Assembly: GCA_964445815.1 (NCBI GenBank)
Contig: CAYULW010000003.1
Location: forward strand, 1 to 64,000
Origin: CAYULW01 sp964445815
Lineage (GTDB): Bacteria > Bacteroidota > Bacteroidia > Flavobacteriales_E > Vicingaceae
Length of the DNA: 64,000 nucleotides
Direction of reading: 5' to 3'
The translations under genes were made by a program, and so were the position numbers. The notes under the pieces are model-generated. The model made no database searches, had not been told where the DNA came from, and worked only from the letters and a program-made list of their open reading frames with translations. Below, one piece after another: positions 29,447 through 38,270 of this stretch. Each line of letters opens with the position of its first letter. Positions within the stretch are counted from its first letter, which is position 1.

Positions 29447-30802
29447 TTACAAGATGCTGTACATCATATGACCGATTATAAAATAGATGAAGAGGCCAAC
29501 AATGTCATTCATGGTTGTTATAAAAGGACCTGTGGCTAAAGCAGGGTCAATTTTATACTTGTGCAGCATCAAGGGAACAAAGGTGCCAAAGAGGCCGGCA
29601 AATATGATGACAAGCATAAGTGCAACACTAACGGTTGCGGCCAAATTAATGCTGTCTTTAACAATGAGCGTATAAACCAGAATCAAGATGCTGCATACAA
29701 TGCCATTCAGCATGGCCACCATAAACTCTTTGCCTAAACGTTTAACCAAGCCGTCAAAGCCTAAAGAGTTGTTGGCCAGGCCTTGTACAATAATAGCAGA
29801 CGATTGCACACCCACATTTCCTCCCATGGCTGCTATAAGAGGAATGAAAAGAGCCATTTCGGGATAGATTTGCAATTGGTCTTCATACTGAGTGATGACT
29901 AAGGCACCGAAAATGCCACCCAGTAAACCAACAAGTAGCCAAGGTAAACGGGCTCTTGTCAACACGGTTATGTTATCTGTAGAATCTACATTTTCAGAAA
30001 GTCCCGAAGCCATTTGGTAATCTTTATCTGCTTCTTCTTTGATCACATCCACCACATCGTCAATGGTAATTCGACCAATCAATCGATCGAGTTCATCTAC
30101 AACAGGAAGTACGACCAGATCATATTTCTCCATGATGCTTGCCACCTCTTCGCCATCTTCATAGGCCTTTACTGAGATCACATCTGAATGATATAAATCT
30201 TTTACCTCGCTTTTAGTTGGAGCCAAAAGAAGACGCTTTAAAGAGAGTGTTCCCACCAGTTTTTCGAAGTCATCAACAACATATATGGTATAAACGTTTT
30301 CGATATCTTCTGCTTGCTTACGCATTTCACGCACACATTTGGGAACGGTCCAGTCCAGATGCACCTTAATGAGTTCTTTGGCCATTAAACCTCCGGCAGA
30401 GTCCTCGGGGTAACTTAACAGGTCGACGATATCACTGGCTTGCTCCGTATCTTTTATTAAAGAAATGACATCATCAGCCTTTTCATCCGGTAGCTCAGCC
30501 ATAATATCGGCTGCATCATCGGATTCCATGTTATCGATAAACTTTTCGGCAATCTCTTTTGGTTCGAGACTTTCTAAGAAACGCTCTCTGACATCTTCTT
30601 CAAGTTCAATTAATACATCTGATGCTTTTTCATCATTAAGATATCGGTAAAATTGAGTGGCTTCATTAATGTCCAGTTCATCAAAAATTTCAGCTATATC
30701 AGCCGCATGAAGCTCATTAACTTCTTCAAAAAAGTGAGCATTTCGACTCTCAAGAGCCGATTTGACCTCTTCCAGATACTCTTTTGTTAATTCGAACTGC
30801 AT
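29447..30802 (-). CDS. mgtE: Magnesium transporter MgtE
   Basis: The 451-residue protein has the N-terminal MgtE_N helical domain (about residues 20-130; DIAEIFDELD, DDAADIMAELPDEKADDVI), a CBS pair (about 135-255; TIYVVDDFEKLVGTLSLKRL, VLPVVDELDRLIGRITIDD) and five membrane helices (about 285-450; AAMGGNVGVQSSAIIVQG is the pore signature). It is a Mg2+-gated channel/transporter in the inner membrane. Confidence 0.96.
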   Translation of the reverse strand: MQFELTKEYLEEVKSALESRNAHFFEEVNELHAADIAEIFDELDINEATQFYRYLNDEKASDVLIELEEDVRERFLESLEPKEIAEKFIDNMESDDAADIMAELPDEKADDVISLIKDTEQASDIVDLLSYPEDSAGGLMAKELIKVHLDWTVPKCVREMRKQAEDIENVYTIYVVDDFEKLVGTLSLKRLLLAPTKSEVKDLYHSDVISVKAYEDGEEVASIMEKYDLVVLPVVDELDRLIGRITIDDVVDVIKEEADKDYQMASGLSENVDSTDNITVLTRARLPWLLVGLLGGIFGALVITQYEDQLQIYPEMALFIPLIAAMGGNVGVQSSAIIVQGLANNSLGFDGLVKRLGKEFMVAMLNGIVCSILILVYTLIVKDSINLAATVSVALMLVIIFAGLFGTFVPLMLHKYKIDPALATGPFITTMNDIVGLFIYFIIGHMMYSIL

Positions 30803-30888
30803 GACTCAAAATCGATGATTGCGAAGATAAGCTTTAAGGAACGAAAGAGAAATTAATAGAGGATTAATTCTTTACCACAACTTTAGGG

Positions 30889-31662
30889 CTATGCGTATAT
30901 ATGGTTAGTGAGTTCTATGAATTGCTCCACACTTAATTGCTCTGGTCGTTGATTGAGTATTTCCATTGCTTTTAGCTCTTCATTTAGGATAGACTTAAGA
31001 GAATTACGTAAGGTCTTTCTCCTCTGATTGAAGGCCATTTTGACCACTTGCTTAAACTTCTGTTCATCACAGTCCAGTTGTTCTAACGTGTTTCTCCTTA
31101 AGCGGATAACGGCAGATTTGACTTTGGGTGGGGGGGCAAAAACATGTTCGTCAATGGTAAATAGATATTCAGTCGTGTAAAATGCCTGAAGCAATACACT
31201 TATAATTCCATACACCTTTGAGCCAGGTTGTGAACAAATCCTTTCTGCCACTTCTTTTTGAAACATTCCTACGACTTCAGGTACAAGGTCTTTATAATCT
31301 AATATCTTGAATAAGATTTGGGAAGAGATGTTGTAAGGGAAATTACCAATTACACCGAAAGGTTCTCCAGAGAAGAGAGTATTCAAATTGAGAGCTAAGA
31401 AGTCACCTTCTATGATTTGACTTTCTTCCAGCACATTGTTATGATGAAGGAAGTGAATTGATTCAGTGTCTATGTCGATAACTGATAGGTCTATGTCTTC
31501 TCTTTTAATTAAGATGTTTGTTAAAACGCCGGTTCCGGGGCCAATTTCTAAGGCTTTATTAAAATTGCGTTCTTGCCCAAATGCTTCAACTGTATCAAGA
31601 GCAATAGAATTATCCAACAAAAAATGTTGACCAAGATGTTTTTTTGCTCTTACTCTTTTCAA
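30889..31662 (-). CDS. rsmA: 16S rRNA dimethyladenosine transferase RsmA (KsgA), TTG start
   Basis: This enzyme dimethylates two adjacent adenosines near the 3' end of 16S rRNA. Motifs are AKKHLGQHFLLDNSI, LEIGPGTGVLTNIL (SAM loop), GDFLALN, GNFPYNISSQILF (NxPY catalytic) and FNQRRKTLRNSLK. I chose TTG 31662, directly after the DUF4286 stop (TAGTTTG), which gives 257 residues, the usual length. Upstream ATGs at 31746 and 31710 would force an extension of 16-28 residues inside the DUF4286 gene. Confidence 0.9.
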   Translation of the reverse strand: MKRVRAKKHLGQHFLLDNSIALDTVEAFGQERNFNKALEIGPGTGVLTNILIKREDIDLSVIDIDTESIHFLHHNNVLEESQIIEGDFLALNLNTLFSGEPFGVIGNFPYNISSQILFKILDYKDLVPEVVGMFQKEVAERICSQPGSKVYGIISVLLQAFYTTEYLFTIDEHVFAPPPKVKSAVIRLRRNTLEQLDCDEQKFKQVVKMAFNQRRKTLRNSLKSILNEELKAMEILNQRPEQLSVEQFIELTNHIYA

Positions 31663-31663
31663 A

Positions 31664-31969
31664 CTAGACCTTTTCCAGTAATGTCCTAAAGGCAACGAAT
31701 TTACCCTCATAACGTTGACTGTGTTCTTTCTGTAAGGCAGGGGCATGGGTTGCTTGATATTTATGCAGCGTTTTCATGTCCTTGCAGTCGTACTGGATAT
31801 TGTACGTTGTTCCCGTTTCTTCAGGATTGTGACTAATGACTTTGGATAAACGATGATCAGTAAATAGACCGGTATTCAAAACGTCGGGAATATGGATTTC
31901 CTTCATCCATTTTAACCAATCGTCATGAATTTCATCTTCTATGTTTACAGTAACGCTATAAATAATCAT
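31664..31969 (-). CDS. DUF4286 family protein
   Basis: A 101-residue protein starting MIIYSVTVNIEDEIHDDWLK, with HIPDVLNTGLFTDHRLSKVI and YKYQATHAPALQKEH-like sequence, typical of DUF4286. It looks like a small ferredoxin-fold (dimeric alpha/beta barrel-like) protein of unknown role. In Bacteroidota it commonly lies next to rsmA, as it does here, one base upstream of the rsmA start. Confidence 0.85.
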   Translation of the reverse strand: MIIYSVTVNIEDEIHDDWLKWMKEIHIPDVLNTGLFTDHRLSKVISHNPEETGTTYNIQYDCKDMKTLHKYQATHAPALQKEHSQRYEGKFVAFRTLLEKV

Positions 31970-31976
31970 AATGCAA

Positions 31977-33833
31977 TCAATTCAGTTCTTCAGGGGTATC
32001 TGCATCATCACCTCTTAAGGCTCGGTATCTTTTTCTACTTTCTATAACAAACAAGCTTGCTGGATAAGTTGTTATGAGACTTTTGTACAAGTCCATGGCT
32101 TTCTCCTTATTCCCTAATTTTTCTTCGTTCAGTTTTGCCAACTCAAACACTGCATTGTCACCAAGAATATCAAAAGCATAATCAGTAATGATGTTTTCCA
32201 GAAAGGTGGCAGCAGTATCGAAGTTTTTTCGTTCATATTCCATTTCATACTTGAGATAGAGGATTTCATCTTTTAAGCTACTCATGGGGAAAAACTTGGG
32301 AATTGAATCCAGAGTATGATAAGCCGATTCATAGTCACGTTTAAAATGATGAAGATCTGCTCTTGCAAACATTTCTAAAGGTTCGGGAATGCTATCAAGC
32401 CCTAGGTTATCTGTAATCATTAATGATAAATCCATAGCATCATTGGCAATGAGTTTAGATGTAGAACCCTTTAAAACATTAAGTTGAGCTTGAGCCCAAT
32501 AGAAGTCTCCGGTGTAAAAGGCCACTTTTGCATTTTTTAGCTTGGCGATTTCTCCCAACTGATCATATTTAAATTCTTTCTCTACCTGAGAGTAGAGTAG
32601 AGAGGCTTCCCATATATCATTCTCTACAATCATTAAGTCGGCCAATGCAATTTTTGCTTTGGCCACCAGCTCATTGTTCAAATTTGGCAAATCAATAATG
32701 GTTTGGTACCATGTCATGGCTGAGTCAATATGGTTAAGGTAAAACCCCTCAAGTTCAGCGATATTATACATCAGCGGCAAGGTAAAAGAGCTTTCTCCAA
32801 ACTCTTCCAGAGTCTCCATATAAGCTTTTTTAAGTGCATTTAATGCCTCTTCATTAGGTTCGTTTTGCTCTAACGTTTTGGCTTTTAATACGTCCATCAA
32901 TTTCATTTTTGATGAACTGTAAAAAGGGCCATTTTTTTCTTGATTGATCACATATTTTAAAGCTTTCTCAGCTACATCATATGCATTATTGGATAGGCAT
33001 AAGCTAGCTAAGTTGTACAAGCGCCTTCCATTCTCGTTTAACCTGCGATCAAGTGCTCTGCTCTGAATAAAAGCACCCTCAAAATTTTTATCTTGAATAT
33101 AAAGCCATGTCAATAGCTGACTGTAAATTGTAATATCTGGTTCATTTTGGATGCGTTTTAAAACTTGCTCTCTGAGCATTTCCATCTGCTTACCCTCAGG
33201 ATCCGGACGCAAGAATCTGGCAAATAAATTTTGAACGGTCTGTATATAATTCTCATTTTTACCTAGTATGGTTAAGTACTCATTGACCATTTCTTGAGTT
33301 CTGCCCATTTCAGCAAAAGCACTGGCTAGCTCAAATTGGAAGGCAAATGGGTCATTCATTAACTGCCTGCCTTTCTGATAAGTGGAGATTAAGTACTCAT
33401 TCTTTTCATAACTTTTAAAGCGGTTGGCAAGAACTCGTATTTCTCCTGAATTTTTTCTAAGCTCGTTGATTGCAGATTCGTAGTTTCTTTTTGCTGTTTT
33501 ATCATCTCCTTGTAATTCGTAGATGTATCCCAGATCAACAAGTAGTTCTTTTCTATTCGGATAGACTTTTATTCTTTTTTTAATGGTTTTTTCAGCGTCC
33601 TTATACTGCTCTGTTTTAGGGTATAAGTTCAACAATGAATTGTAATAAGCATCAGAGCTTGTTCTTTTATATAACTGCTCATAAAGTTCTATTGCTTTTG
33701 AGTATTCTTCATTTGATTCCGCTTGTTGAGCTAGTTTGGCGAGTGTTCTATCATTTTGAGCATAAGAATTAGCATTGCCGCCTAAAATGAGACAGCAGAA
33801 CAGGCAAAAGTAAATTAGCCTTATTTTACTCAT
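31977..33833 (-). CDS. Exported tetratricopeptide repeat protein
   Basis: The 618-residue protein (start ATG 33833, MSKIRLIYFCLFCCLILGG) has a signal peptide ending near NSYAQ and TPR-like helical repeats for most of its length (AIELYEQLYKRTSSDAYYNS, LLVDLGYIYELQGDDKTAKR, KAMDLYKSLITTYPAS). It probably acts as a periplasmic scaffold. The longer upstream frame lacks a signal, so I prefer 33833. It overlaps the preceding lipoprotein gene by 8 bases and is followed by DUF4286 and rsmA. Confidence 0.82.
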   Translation of the reverse strand: MSKIRLIYFCLFCCLILGGNANSYAQNDRTLAKLAQQAESNEEYSKAIELYEQLYKRTSSDAYYNSLLNLYPKTEQYKDAEKTIKKRIKVYPNRKELLVDLGYIYELQGDDKTAKRNYESAINELRKNSGEIRVLANRFKSYEKNEYLISTYQKGRQLMNDPFAFQFELASAFAEMGRTQEMVNEYLTILGKNENYIQTVQNLFARFLRPDPEGKQMEMLREQVLKRIQNEPDITIYSQLLTWLYIQDKNFEGAFIQSRALDRRLNENGRRLYNLASLCLSNNAYDVAEKALKYVINQEKNGPFYSSSKMKLMDVLKAKTLEQNEPNEEALNALKKAYMETLEEFGESSFTLPLMYNIAELEGFYLNHIDSAMTWYQTIIDLPNLNNELVAKAKIALADLMIVENDIWEASLLYSQVEKEFKYDQLGEIAKLKNAKVAFYTGDFYWAQAQLNVLKGSTSKLIANDAMDLSLMITDNLGLDSIPEPLEMFARADLHHFKRDYESAYHTLDSIPKFFPMSSLKDEILYLKYEMEYERKNFDTAATFLENIITDYAFDILGDNAVFELAKLNEEKLGNKEKAMDLYKSLITTYPASLFVIESRKRYRALRGDDADTPEELN

Positions 33834-34374
33834 TCGATATTTTTGCTTTAGACGCCTCGACCAGACTATCAATTCTCGGGTTTAAGGAGTCGTAAATAGT
33901 TTGGAAAGCGTTAATGTGACGCAGTAACTCTGTCGAATTCCCATTGGCAATAAGTACATTATTAGACTCTTGTTGCAAGTACTGATCAAACTTTTCGCTA
34001 TCAATAAGTCCGTTTTCTGCATCATGTCTTAAATTCTCCAATTGTTGCTTCAGTAACTGCAATTCCTTAAGATGCTTGCCGAAATTTTCCCCATATGCTT
34101 TAAATGATTTTCTTACTGAATAATAACGATCAATGAAGAAGGCTAGCTCTCTGCTTATGGTATCTTTCAGTTGAGTTCTAAGGTAATCGAGATTATAGAA
34201 ATAATGTTCTTTCTTGTCCGAGTTCTCAATGGTATCCACCTTAAGCATTAAAGCAAGACTAGAGTCTAATCTTGTTTCAATAATATTGAGTTTTTGACTT
34301 CTTTCATCGTCCAGTTTATTGCAAGCTAAAACGCTTAAAAGAATCACAGAAATTACAATGCCGAATTTTTTCAT
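33826..34374 (-). CDS. Putative lipoprotein with coiled coil
   Basis: The 182-residue protein has a lipobox (VILLSVLAC, cysteine at residue 18). A helical, charged region follows with coiled-coil character (about residues 90-125: KHLKELQLLKQQLENLRHD). No known domain is recognised. Its coupling to serS (4-base overlap) and to the TPR protein (8-base overlap) suggests it works with that protein in the periplasm. Confidence 0.78.
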   Translation of the reverse strand: MKKFGIVISVILLSVLACNKLDDERSQKLNIIETRLDSSLALMLKVDTIENSDKKEHYFYNLDYLRTQLKDTISRELAFFIDRYYSVRKSFKAYGENFGKHLKELQLLKQQLENLRHDAENGLIDSEKFDQYLQQESNNVLIANGNSTELLRHINAFQTIYDSLNPRIDSLVEASKAKISNE

Positions 34375-35642
34375 GCGATTTCATCAAATTTAGTATAGGG
34401 TACAAGCACATCCGGAATTTTAATGCCTGAAGGAGTTTGATAATTCTCCAAAATAGCCGCGAGTATCCTTGGCAAAGCCAAAGCGCTGCCATTTAGAGTG
34501 TGTGCCAATTCTGATTTCCCTTCTTTGTTTTTGAATCTCAATTTTAAACGATTGGCTTGAAAAGTTTCGAAATTAGATACAGAACTCACTTCCAACCATT
34601 TTTGCTGAGCGGCCGAAAATACTTCAAAATCATAAGTAATGGCCGAGGTGAAACCAAGATCACCACCACATAACAGAGCAATTCTATAATGCAAGCCAAG
34701 TTTCTCTAACAGAGTTTTAACATGATTTACCATTTCATCTAGCGCAGCATAAGAGTGTTCGGGATGCTCAATTCGAACAATCTCCACTTTATCAAACTGA
34801 TGCAAGCGATTCAGACCCCTGACATCTTTACCATAAGATCCGGCTTCTCTCCTAAAACATGGAGTATATCCACAATTTTTAATCGGGAAATCCTCTTCCT
34901 TTAAGATAACATCTCTATAGATGTTTGTAATAGGTACTTCTGCGGTTGGGATGAGATAAAGGTCATCTTCTCCTACATGATACATCTGCCCTTCCTTATC
35001 AGGAAGTTGACCAGTTCCATATCCTGAAGCTTCATTGACTATATGTGGAGGAATCACCTCTTCGTATCCGGCTTCGCTAGCTTCATCAAGAAAAAACTGG
35101 ATCATTGCTCGCTGTAATTTTGCGCCTTTTCCTTTATAAATGGGAAAACCTGCACCGGTTACCTTTACGCCGGCTTCAAAATCAATGATGTCGTACTCCT
35201 TTGCCAACTCCCAGTGGGGTTGCGGATCAAAGTCGTATTCTCGCTCTTTACCATACTCAAAGACGATGGAATTATCATCTTCAGTATTACCCTTTGGTAC
35301 TTTTGGATTGGGGATGTTGGGAATCTGGTAAAGCAAAGACTGAATGCTCTCTTCAATATTTTGCAAATGGCTCTTAAGCTCTTGTGCTGAAGTTTTTAAG
35401 TCCGCAGTTTTTGATTTTAGGTCATTGGCCTCATTGGTTTTACCATTTTTAAATAATTCTCCAATTTGTCTGGAAAGTTGATTTGCTTCTGCCAGGTTCT
35501 GATCAAGAGTTTGTTGAGTACTCTTACGCTCCTCGTCTTTTTGAAGAACCTTTTCGATTAATTCGGCAGCATTGAGGCCTCTTTTCTTCAGCGCTTCAAT
35601 AGCAACTGTTTCGTTGTTTCTTAAATAGTTTAACTGTAACAT
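34371..35642 (-). CDS. serS: Seryl-tRNA synthetase
   Basis: The 423-residue class II synthetase has the long N-terminal coiled-coil arm (about residues 30-105) that grips the tRNA. Its catalytic motifs are GQLPDKEGQMY, LIPTAEVPITN, FRREAGSYGKDVRGLNRLHQ (motif 2) and LNGSALALPRILAAILE (motif 3). It charges tRNA-Ser. It is the first gene after the strong terminator behind rpmA and probably has its own promoter in 35643-35718, but I cannot identify one. Confidence 0.97.
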   Translation of the reverse strand: MLQLNYLRNNETVAIEALKKRGLNAAELIEKVLQKDEERKSTQQTLDQNLAEANQLSRQIGELFKNGKTNEANDLKSKTADLKTSAQELKSHLQNIEESIQSLLYQIPNIPNPKVPKGNTEDDNSIVFEYGKEREYDFDPQPHWELAKEYDIIDFEAGVKVTGAGFPIYKGKGAKLQRAMIQFFLDEASEAGYEEVIPPHIVNEASGYGTGQLPDKEGQMYHVGEDDLYLIPTAEVPITNIYRDVILKEEDFPIKNCGYTPCFRREAGSYGKDVRGLNRLHQFDKVEIVRIEHPEHSYAALDEMVNHVKTLLEKLGLHYRIALLCGGDLGFTSAITYDFEVFSAAQQKWLEVSSVSNFETFQANRLKLRFKNKEGKSELAHTLNGSALALPRILAAILENYQTPSGIKIPDVLVPYTKFDEIA

Positions 35643-35718
35643 CTAATTCAAAATTCTGCAAAGTAAAATTAAGAGATTAAGCAATGACTTAAGCTTAAAT
35701 ATGAATGAATGGAAATAA

Positions 35719-35747
35719 AAAAACCACGCTATTAAAGCGTGGTTTTT
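35719..35747 (-). terminator. Rho-independent terminator after rpmA
   Basis: A perfect 12-bp inverted repeat (AAAAACCACGCT / AGCGTGGTTTTT) has a 5-base loop. On the minus strand the stem is followed by a T tract. It ends the rplU-rpmA transcript and separates it from serS. The AT flanks would let it work in both directions. Confidence 0.9.
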
Positions 35748-35765
35748 CTTTCCTAATATTTTGGA

Positions 35766-36029
35766 TTAAGCCTCCGCTTCAGTTTTCACGTGAACAAAAG
35801 ACTTCTTATTTCCTTTCGTTTGGAAAGTGACAACGCCATCAGCTAAGGCAAACAAAGTATGGTCTTTACCCATACCTACATTTTCCCCGGGATGATGTTT
35901 AGTGCCTCTTTGTCTAACTATGATGTTTCCGGCAATGGCTTTTTGCCCACCGAAGATTTTTACACCAAGTCGATTACTTTCCGAATCTCTACCGTTTTTA
36001 GAACTACCGGCTCCTTTTTTATGTGCCAT
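35766..36029 (-). CDS. rpmA: 50S ribosomal protein bL27
   Basis: The 87-residue protein starts MAHKKGAGSSKNGRDSESNR, and GNIIVRQRGTKHHPGENVGM follows, which is standard bL27. Its N-terminal tail reaches the peptidyl-transferase centre. There is no N-terminal extension of the Firmicutes type. It is 46 bases downstream of rplU. Confidence 0.97.
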   Translation of the reverse strand: MAHKKGAGSSKNGRDSESNRLGVKIFGGQKAIAGNIIVRQRGTKHHPGENVGMGKDHTLFALADGVVTFQTKGNKKSFVHVKTEAEA

Positions 36030-36075
36030 GATTTCTAGTTTTTATTAATGAATATCACTTTGCCTGAAGCTGTGA

Positions 36076-36597
36076 TTACTTATCGTCTTTTTTTGTTTCT
36101 TTCTTAGCTGCTGGCTTTTTGACAGCAGTTGTTTTTGTTTCTTTCTTTTCAGCTTTCACAGTGCTTGCCTTCTTAGGTGCTGCTTTCTTAGCAGGAGCTT
36201 TTTTAGCCGTTGTTTTTGTTTCGGCTTTTGGAGCTTCTTCTTTCTTCTCAGTTTTTGCAGCAGCAGCTTTTTTAGGTGCAGCCTTTGTAGCTCCTATCGC
36301 TGAAATTTCGATTTTACTTAAATACTGACGGTGACCGTTTCTTACTTTATAACCTTTTCTTCTTTTCTTTTTGAAGACAGTTATTTTATCACCTTTCAAG
36401 TGCTCAAGAATCTTTGCAGATACTGAAACACCTTTTACAGCCGGGGCGCCAACCTGAATTTTGTCTCCATCAGCAGTTAAAAGTACATTGTCAAAGTTGA
36501 CTTTTGAACCTTCTTTGCCTTCTAAACGATGGACAAAAATTTGTTGATCTTTTTCTACCTTATATTGTTGCCCTGCTATCTCTACAATTGCGTACAT
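36076..36597 (-). CDS. rplU: 50S ribosomal protein bL21 with a Lys/Ala-rich tail
   Basis: The core of about 105 residues is normal bL21 (MYAIVEIAGQQYKVEKDQQI; KKKRRKGYKVRNGHRQ). The protein is 173 residues long, against about 100-105 usually. Residues 105-173 form a low-complexity tail of lysine, alanine, threonine and glutamate resembling histone H1 or other K/A-rich tails. The tail stays in frame to a normal stop, so it is real coding sequence. It is the first gene of the rplU-rpmA operon and has a good promoter upstream. Confidence 0.95.
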   Translation of the reverse strand: MYAIVEIAGQQYKVEKDQQIFVHRLEGKEGSKVNFDNVLLTADGDKIQVGAPAVKGVSVSAKILEHLKGDKITVFKKKRRKGYKVRNGHRQYLSKIEISAIGATKAAPKKAAAAKTEKKEEAPKAETKTTAKKAPAKKAAPKKASTVKAEKKETKTTAVKKPAAKKETKKDDK

Positions 36598-36633
36598 GCT
36601 TTAAGGTTTAAATTAAATTAAAAAATTGGAGCG

Positions 36634-36663
36634 CAAATTTACCAAAAGCCTTTCATACTACAA
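36634..36663 (-). promoter_or_regulatory. Promoter of rplU-rpmA (TTG-N19-TAAATTTG)
   Basis: On the minus strand a -33 TTG (36663-36661) is followed after exactly 19 bases by TAAATTTG (36641-36634), a full match to the Bacteroidota -7 box TAnnTTTG. Transcription should start near 36627-36630, leaving a leader of about 30 bases. Confidence 0.6.
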
Positions 36664-36714
36664 GCTCTTTGTAAATTATTTCTATTCAGATATAAATACC
36701 CTATCTGTAACTAC

Positions 36715-37692
36715 TTATTTTGTATCAGTACTTGAGGATTCAGATGTGCTTAGTTTTTGTTCCAATTCTCTTTTTTCACGTCTATTGTCAAGATTAACTA
36801 TATAAACGCCTATAAGTATGGTAAAAATGCCCAAAAGTTGTGAGATGAGAAGTGTTTCCCCATCTACAAAGCCCCAAAAAATTGCAAATACCGGAATAAT
36901 ATAAGTTACGGATGAGGCGAAAACTGCTGAAACGCGTTTTATTAGCATATTGAATAAAATGACCGCCAAAGCAGTTCCAAAGACAGATAGAGTAGCAATA
37001 TACCCTAAGCCCGATAAAGCATCAGGATGATTGTTTAAGGTGGAAGTAAAGTCTGTACTCAAAAGATAGATAAGAGAAATAGGGCCAATTAAAAGAAAAC
37101 CAAAGCTGGTGATATTGATAGAATTAACTTCTGCAAGCTTAGTTTTTATAAAGTTAACATTAGTGGCGTAACAAAGTGTGGCTAAAACAACATAAAAACC
37201 ATAAGTAAAATCTTCATTCATTAAATTCATGTTGCCTCCGTCGCTAAGTAGTAGCAATGCTCCGGTCAATCCAATAATAACACCTAATACTTTGAGCCAT
37301 TTCAATTTTAATCCAAAGAAGATGACCCCAATTAATACTGTAAAGAGCGGTACTAAAGAGTTGAGCATACCGGAGAGAGAACTGCTGATTTGAGTTTGAG
37401 CTTTTGTAAACAAGAATGCCGGAATGCCGCTACCTAATAATCCTGCAATAAAAATCTTAATCCATTGTTTCGATTTTATCTTCTTGAAATTTTTGAAAAG
37501 GATAGGAGATAGAAAGATAAAAGAAATAATAATTCTTAGGGCAGCGACTTGAGTGTGTTCATATACTTCTAGTCCCCTCTTCATTAAAATAAATGAACTC
37601 CCCCATATAAAAGCCAGAAATAATAAAGTGATCCATTGTATAGACGGGCGATCCAGGTCGAGTAATGCTAATTTTTTTGAGATTTTTTTCAA
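36715..37692 (-). CDS. EamA/DMT-family transporter, TTG start
   Basis: A 325-residue protein with ten membrane helices in two EamA repeats (FLAFIWGSSFILMKRGLEVY; second repeat near residue 165 onward) and a charged cytoplasmic tail (residues 300-325). Drug/metabolite transporters of this type export amino acids or metabolites; the substrate is not readable. The only upstream start is TTG 37692: an in-frame TAA lies four codons before it and the next Met is inside helix 1. A -7 element TACTTTTG precedes it. Confidence 0.9.
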   Translation of the reverse strand: MKKISKKLALLDLDRPSIQWITLLFLAFIWGSSFILMKRGLEVYEHTQVAALRIIISFIFLSPILFKNFKKIKSKQWIKIFIAGLLGSGIPAFLFTKAQTQISSSLSGMLNSLVPLFTVLIGVIFFGLKLKWLKVLGVIIGLTGALLLLSDGGNMNLMNEDFTYGFYVVLATLCYATNVNFIKTKLAEVNSINITSFGFLLIGPISLIYLLSTDFTSTLNNHPDALSGLGYIATLSVFGTALAVILFNMLIKRVSAVFASSVTYIIPVFAIFWGFVDGETLLISQLLGIFTILIGVYIVNLDNRREKRELEQKLSTSESSSTDTK

Positions 37693-37710
37693 ATGGAAAT
37701 TTTAAGTGGA

Positions 37711-37718
37711 CAAAAGTA
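37711..37718 (-). promoter_or_regulatory. Candidate -7 element of the EamA transporter gene
   Basis: The minus-strand sequence TACTTTTG fits TAnnTTTG and lies 18 bases upstream of the TTG start. No clear -33 TTG is present at the usual distance. Confidence 0.4.
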
Positions 37719-37760
37719 ATTTTTCCATTCCACAGGAGGGCTTAAAAAGCCTTTATTCTT

Positions 37761-37768
37761 TAATTTTG
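37761..37768 (+). promoter_or_regulatory. Candidate -7 element of the metal-binding lipoprotein operon
   Basis: TAATTTTG fits TAnnTTTG. The predicted transcript would start about 37772-37775, almost at ATG 37776. This favours either a near-leaderless message or use of the in-frame ATG at 37785. Confidence 0.4.
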
Positions 37769-37775
37769 TAATTAA

Positions 37776-38255
37776 ATGAAATCAATGAAAAGAGCTTACT
37801 TTAATTTTTTTGTAGCAGTAGTGATAAGTGGTCTATTTGCATGTTCGGGAAATGAACAAGCTAAAAAGGAATTTGATCCCGCAAATGTCTTAGCAGAAAA
37901 TAAGGTAGAGGTTGATATGAAGGTTGAGGGTATGGTTTGCGCAATGGGTTGCGCAAAGTTTATTGAAGACAAGGTGGCTGATTTGGATGGCATTGTTTTG
38001 AGTCAGGTTAATTTTGAAGAGGGAATAGCACATTTTGAACTGGATCAATCGGTCATAACACCTGAAGAAGTGGAACGATTTATTGATGATATACATGATG
38101 GTCAATATGAGGCTGAAATATTAACTGAAGAAGAGCCTCTCGATACCGAAGAAGAGGTGAGTGAAGGTGACTCGGATGAATTAACTCAGGTTAACGAACG
38201 ATTTCAGATATCCTTTCCACAGCTTTTGGGTTATTTTTTAAAAAACCTGCGCTGA
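37776..38255 (+). CDS. Lipoprotein with heavy-metal-associated (HMA) domain
   Basis: The 159-residue protein has a lipobox (ISGLFAC), then an HMA-like ferredoxin fold (about residues 48-110). Its metal loop is GMVCAMGCAKFIE, a C-x3-C spacing instead of the classical C-x2-C. A very acidic region follows (about 110-140, EEEPLDTEEEVSEGDSDE). It is probably a periplasmic copper or other metal carrier. It is followed by ctaA after 15 bases, which suggests a link to cytochrome oxidase or heme A supply (inference). ATG 37785 is an alternative start. Confidence 0.8.
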   Translation: MKSMKRAYFNFFVAVVISGLFACSGNEQAKKEFDPANVLAENKVEVDMKVEGMVCAMGCAKFIEDKVADLDGIVLSQVNFEEGIAHFELDQSVITPEEVERFIDDIHDGQYEAEILTEEEPLDTEEEVSEGDSDELTQVNERFQISFPQLLGYFLKNLR

Positions 38256-38270
38256 TCATAGGTTGTTTTT

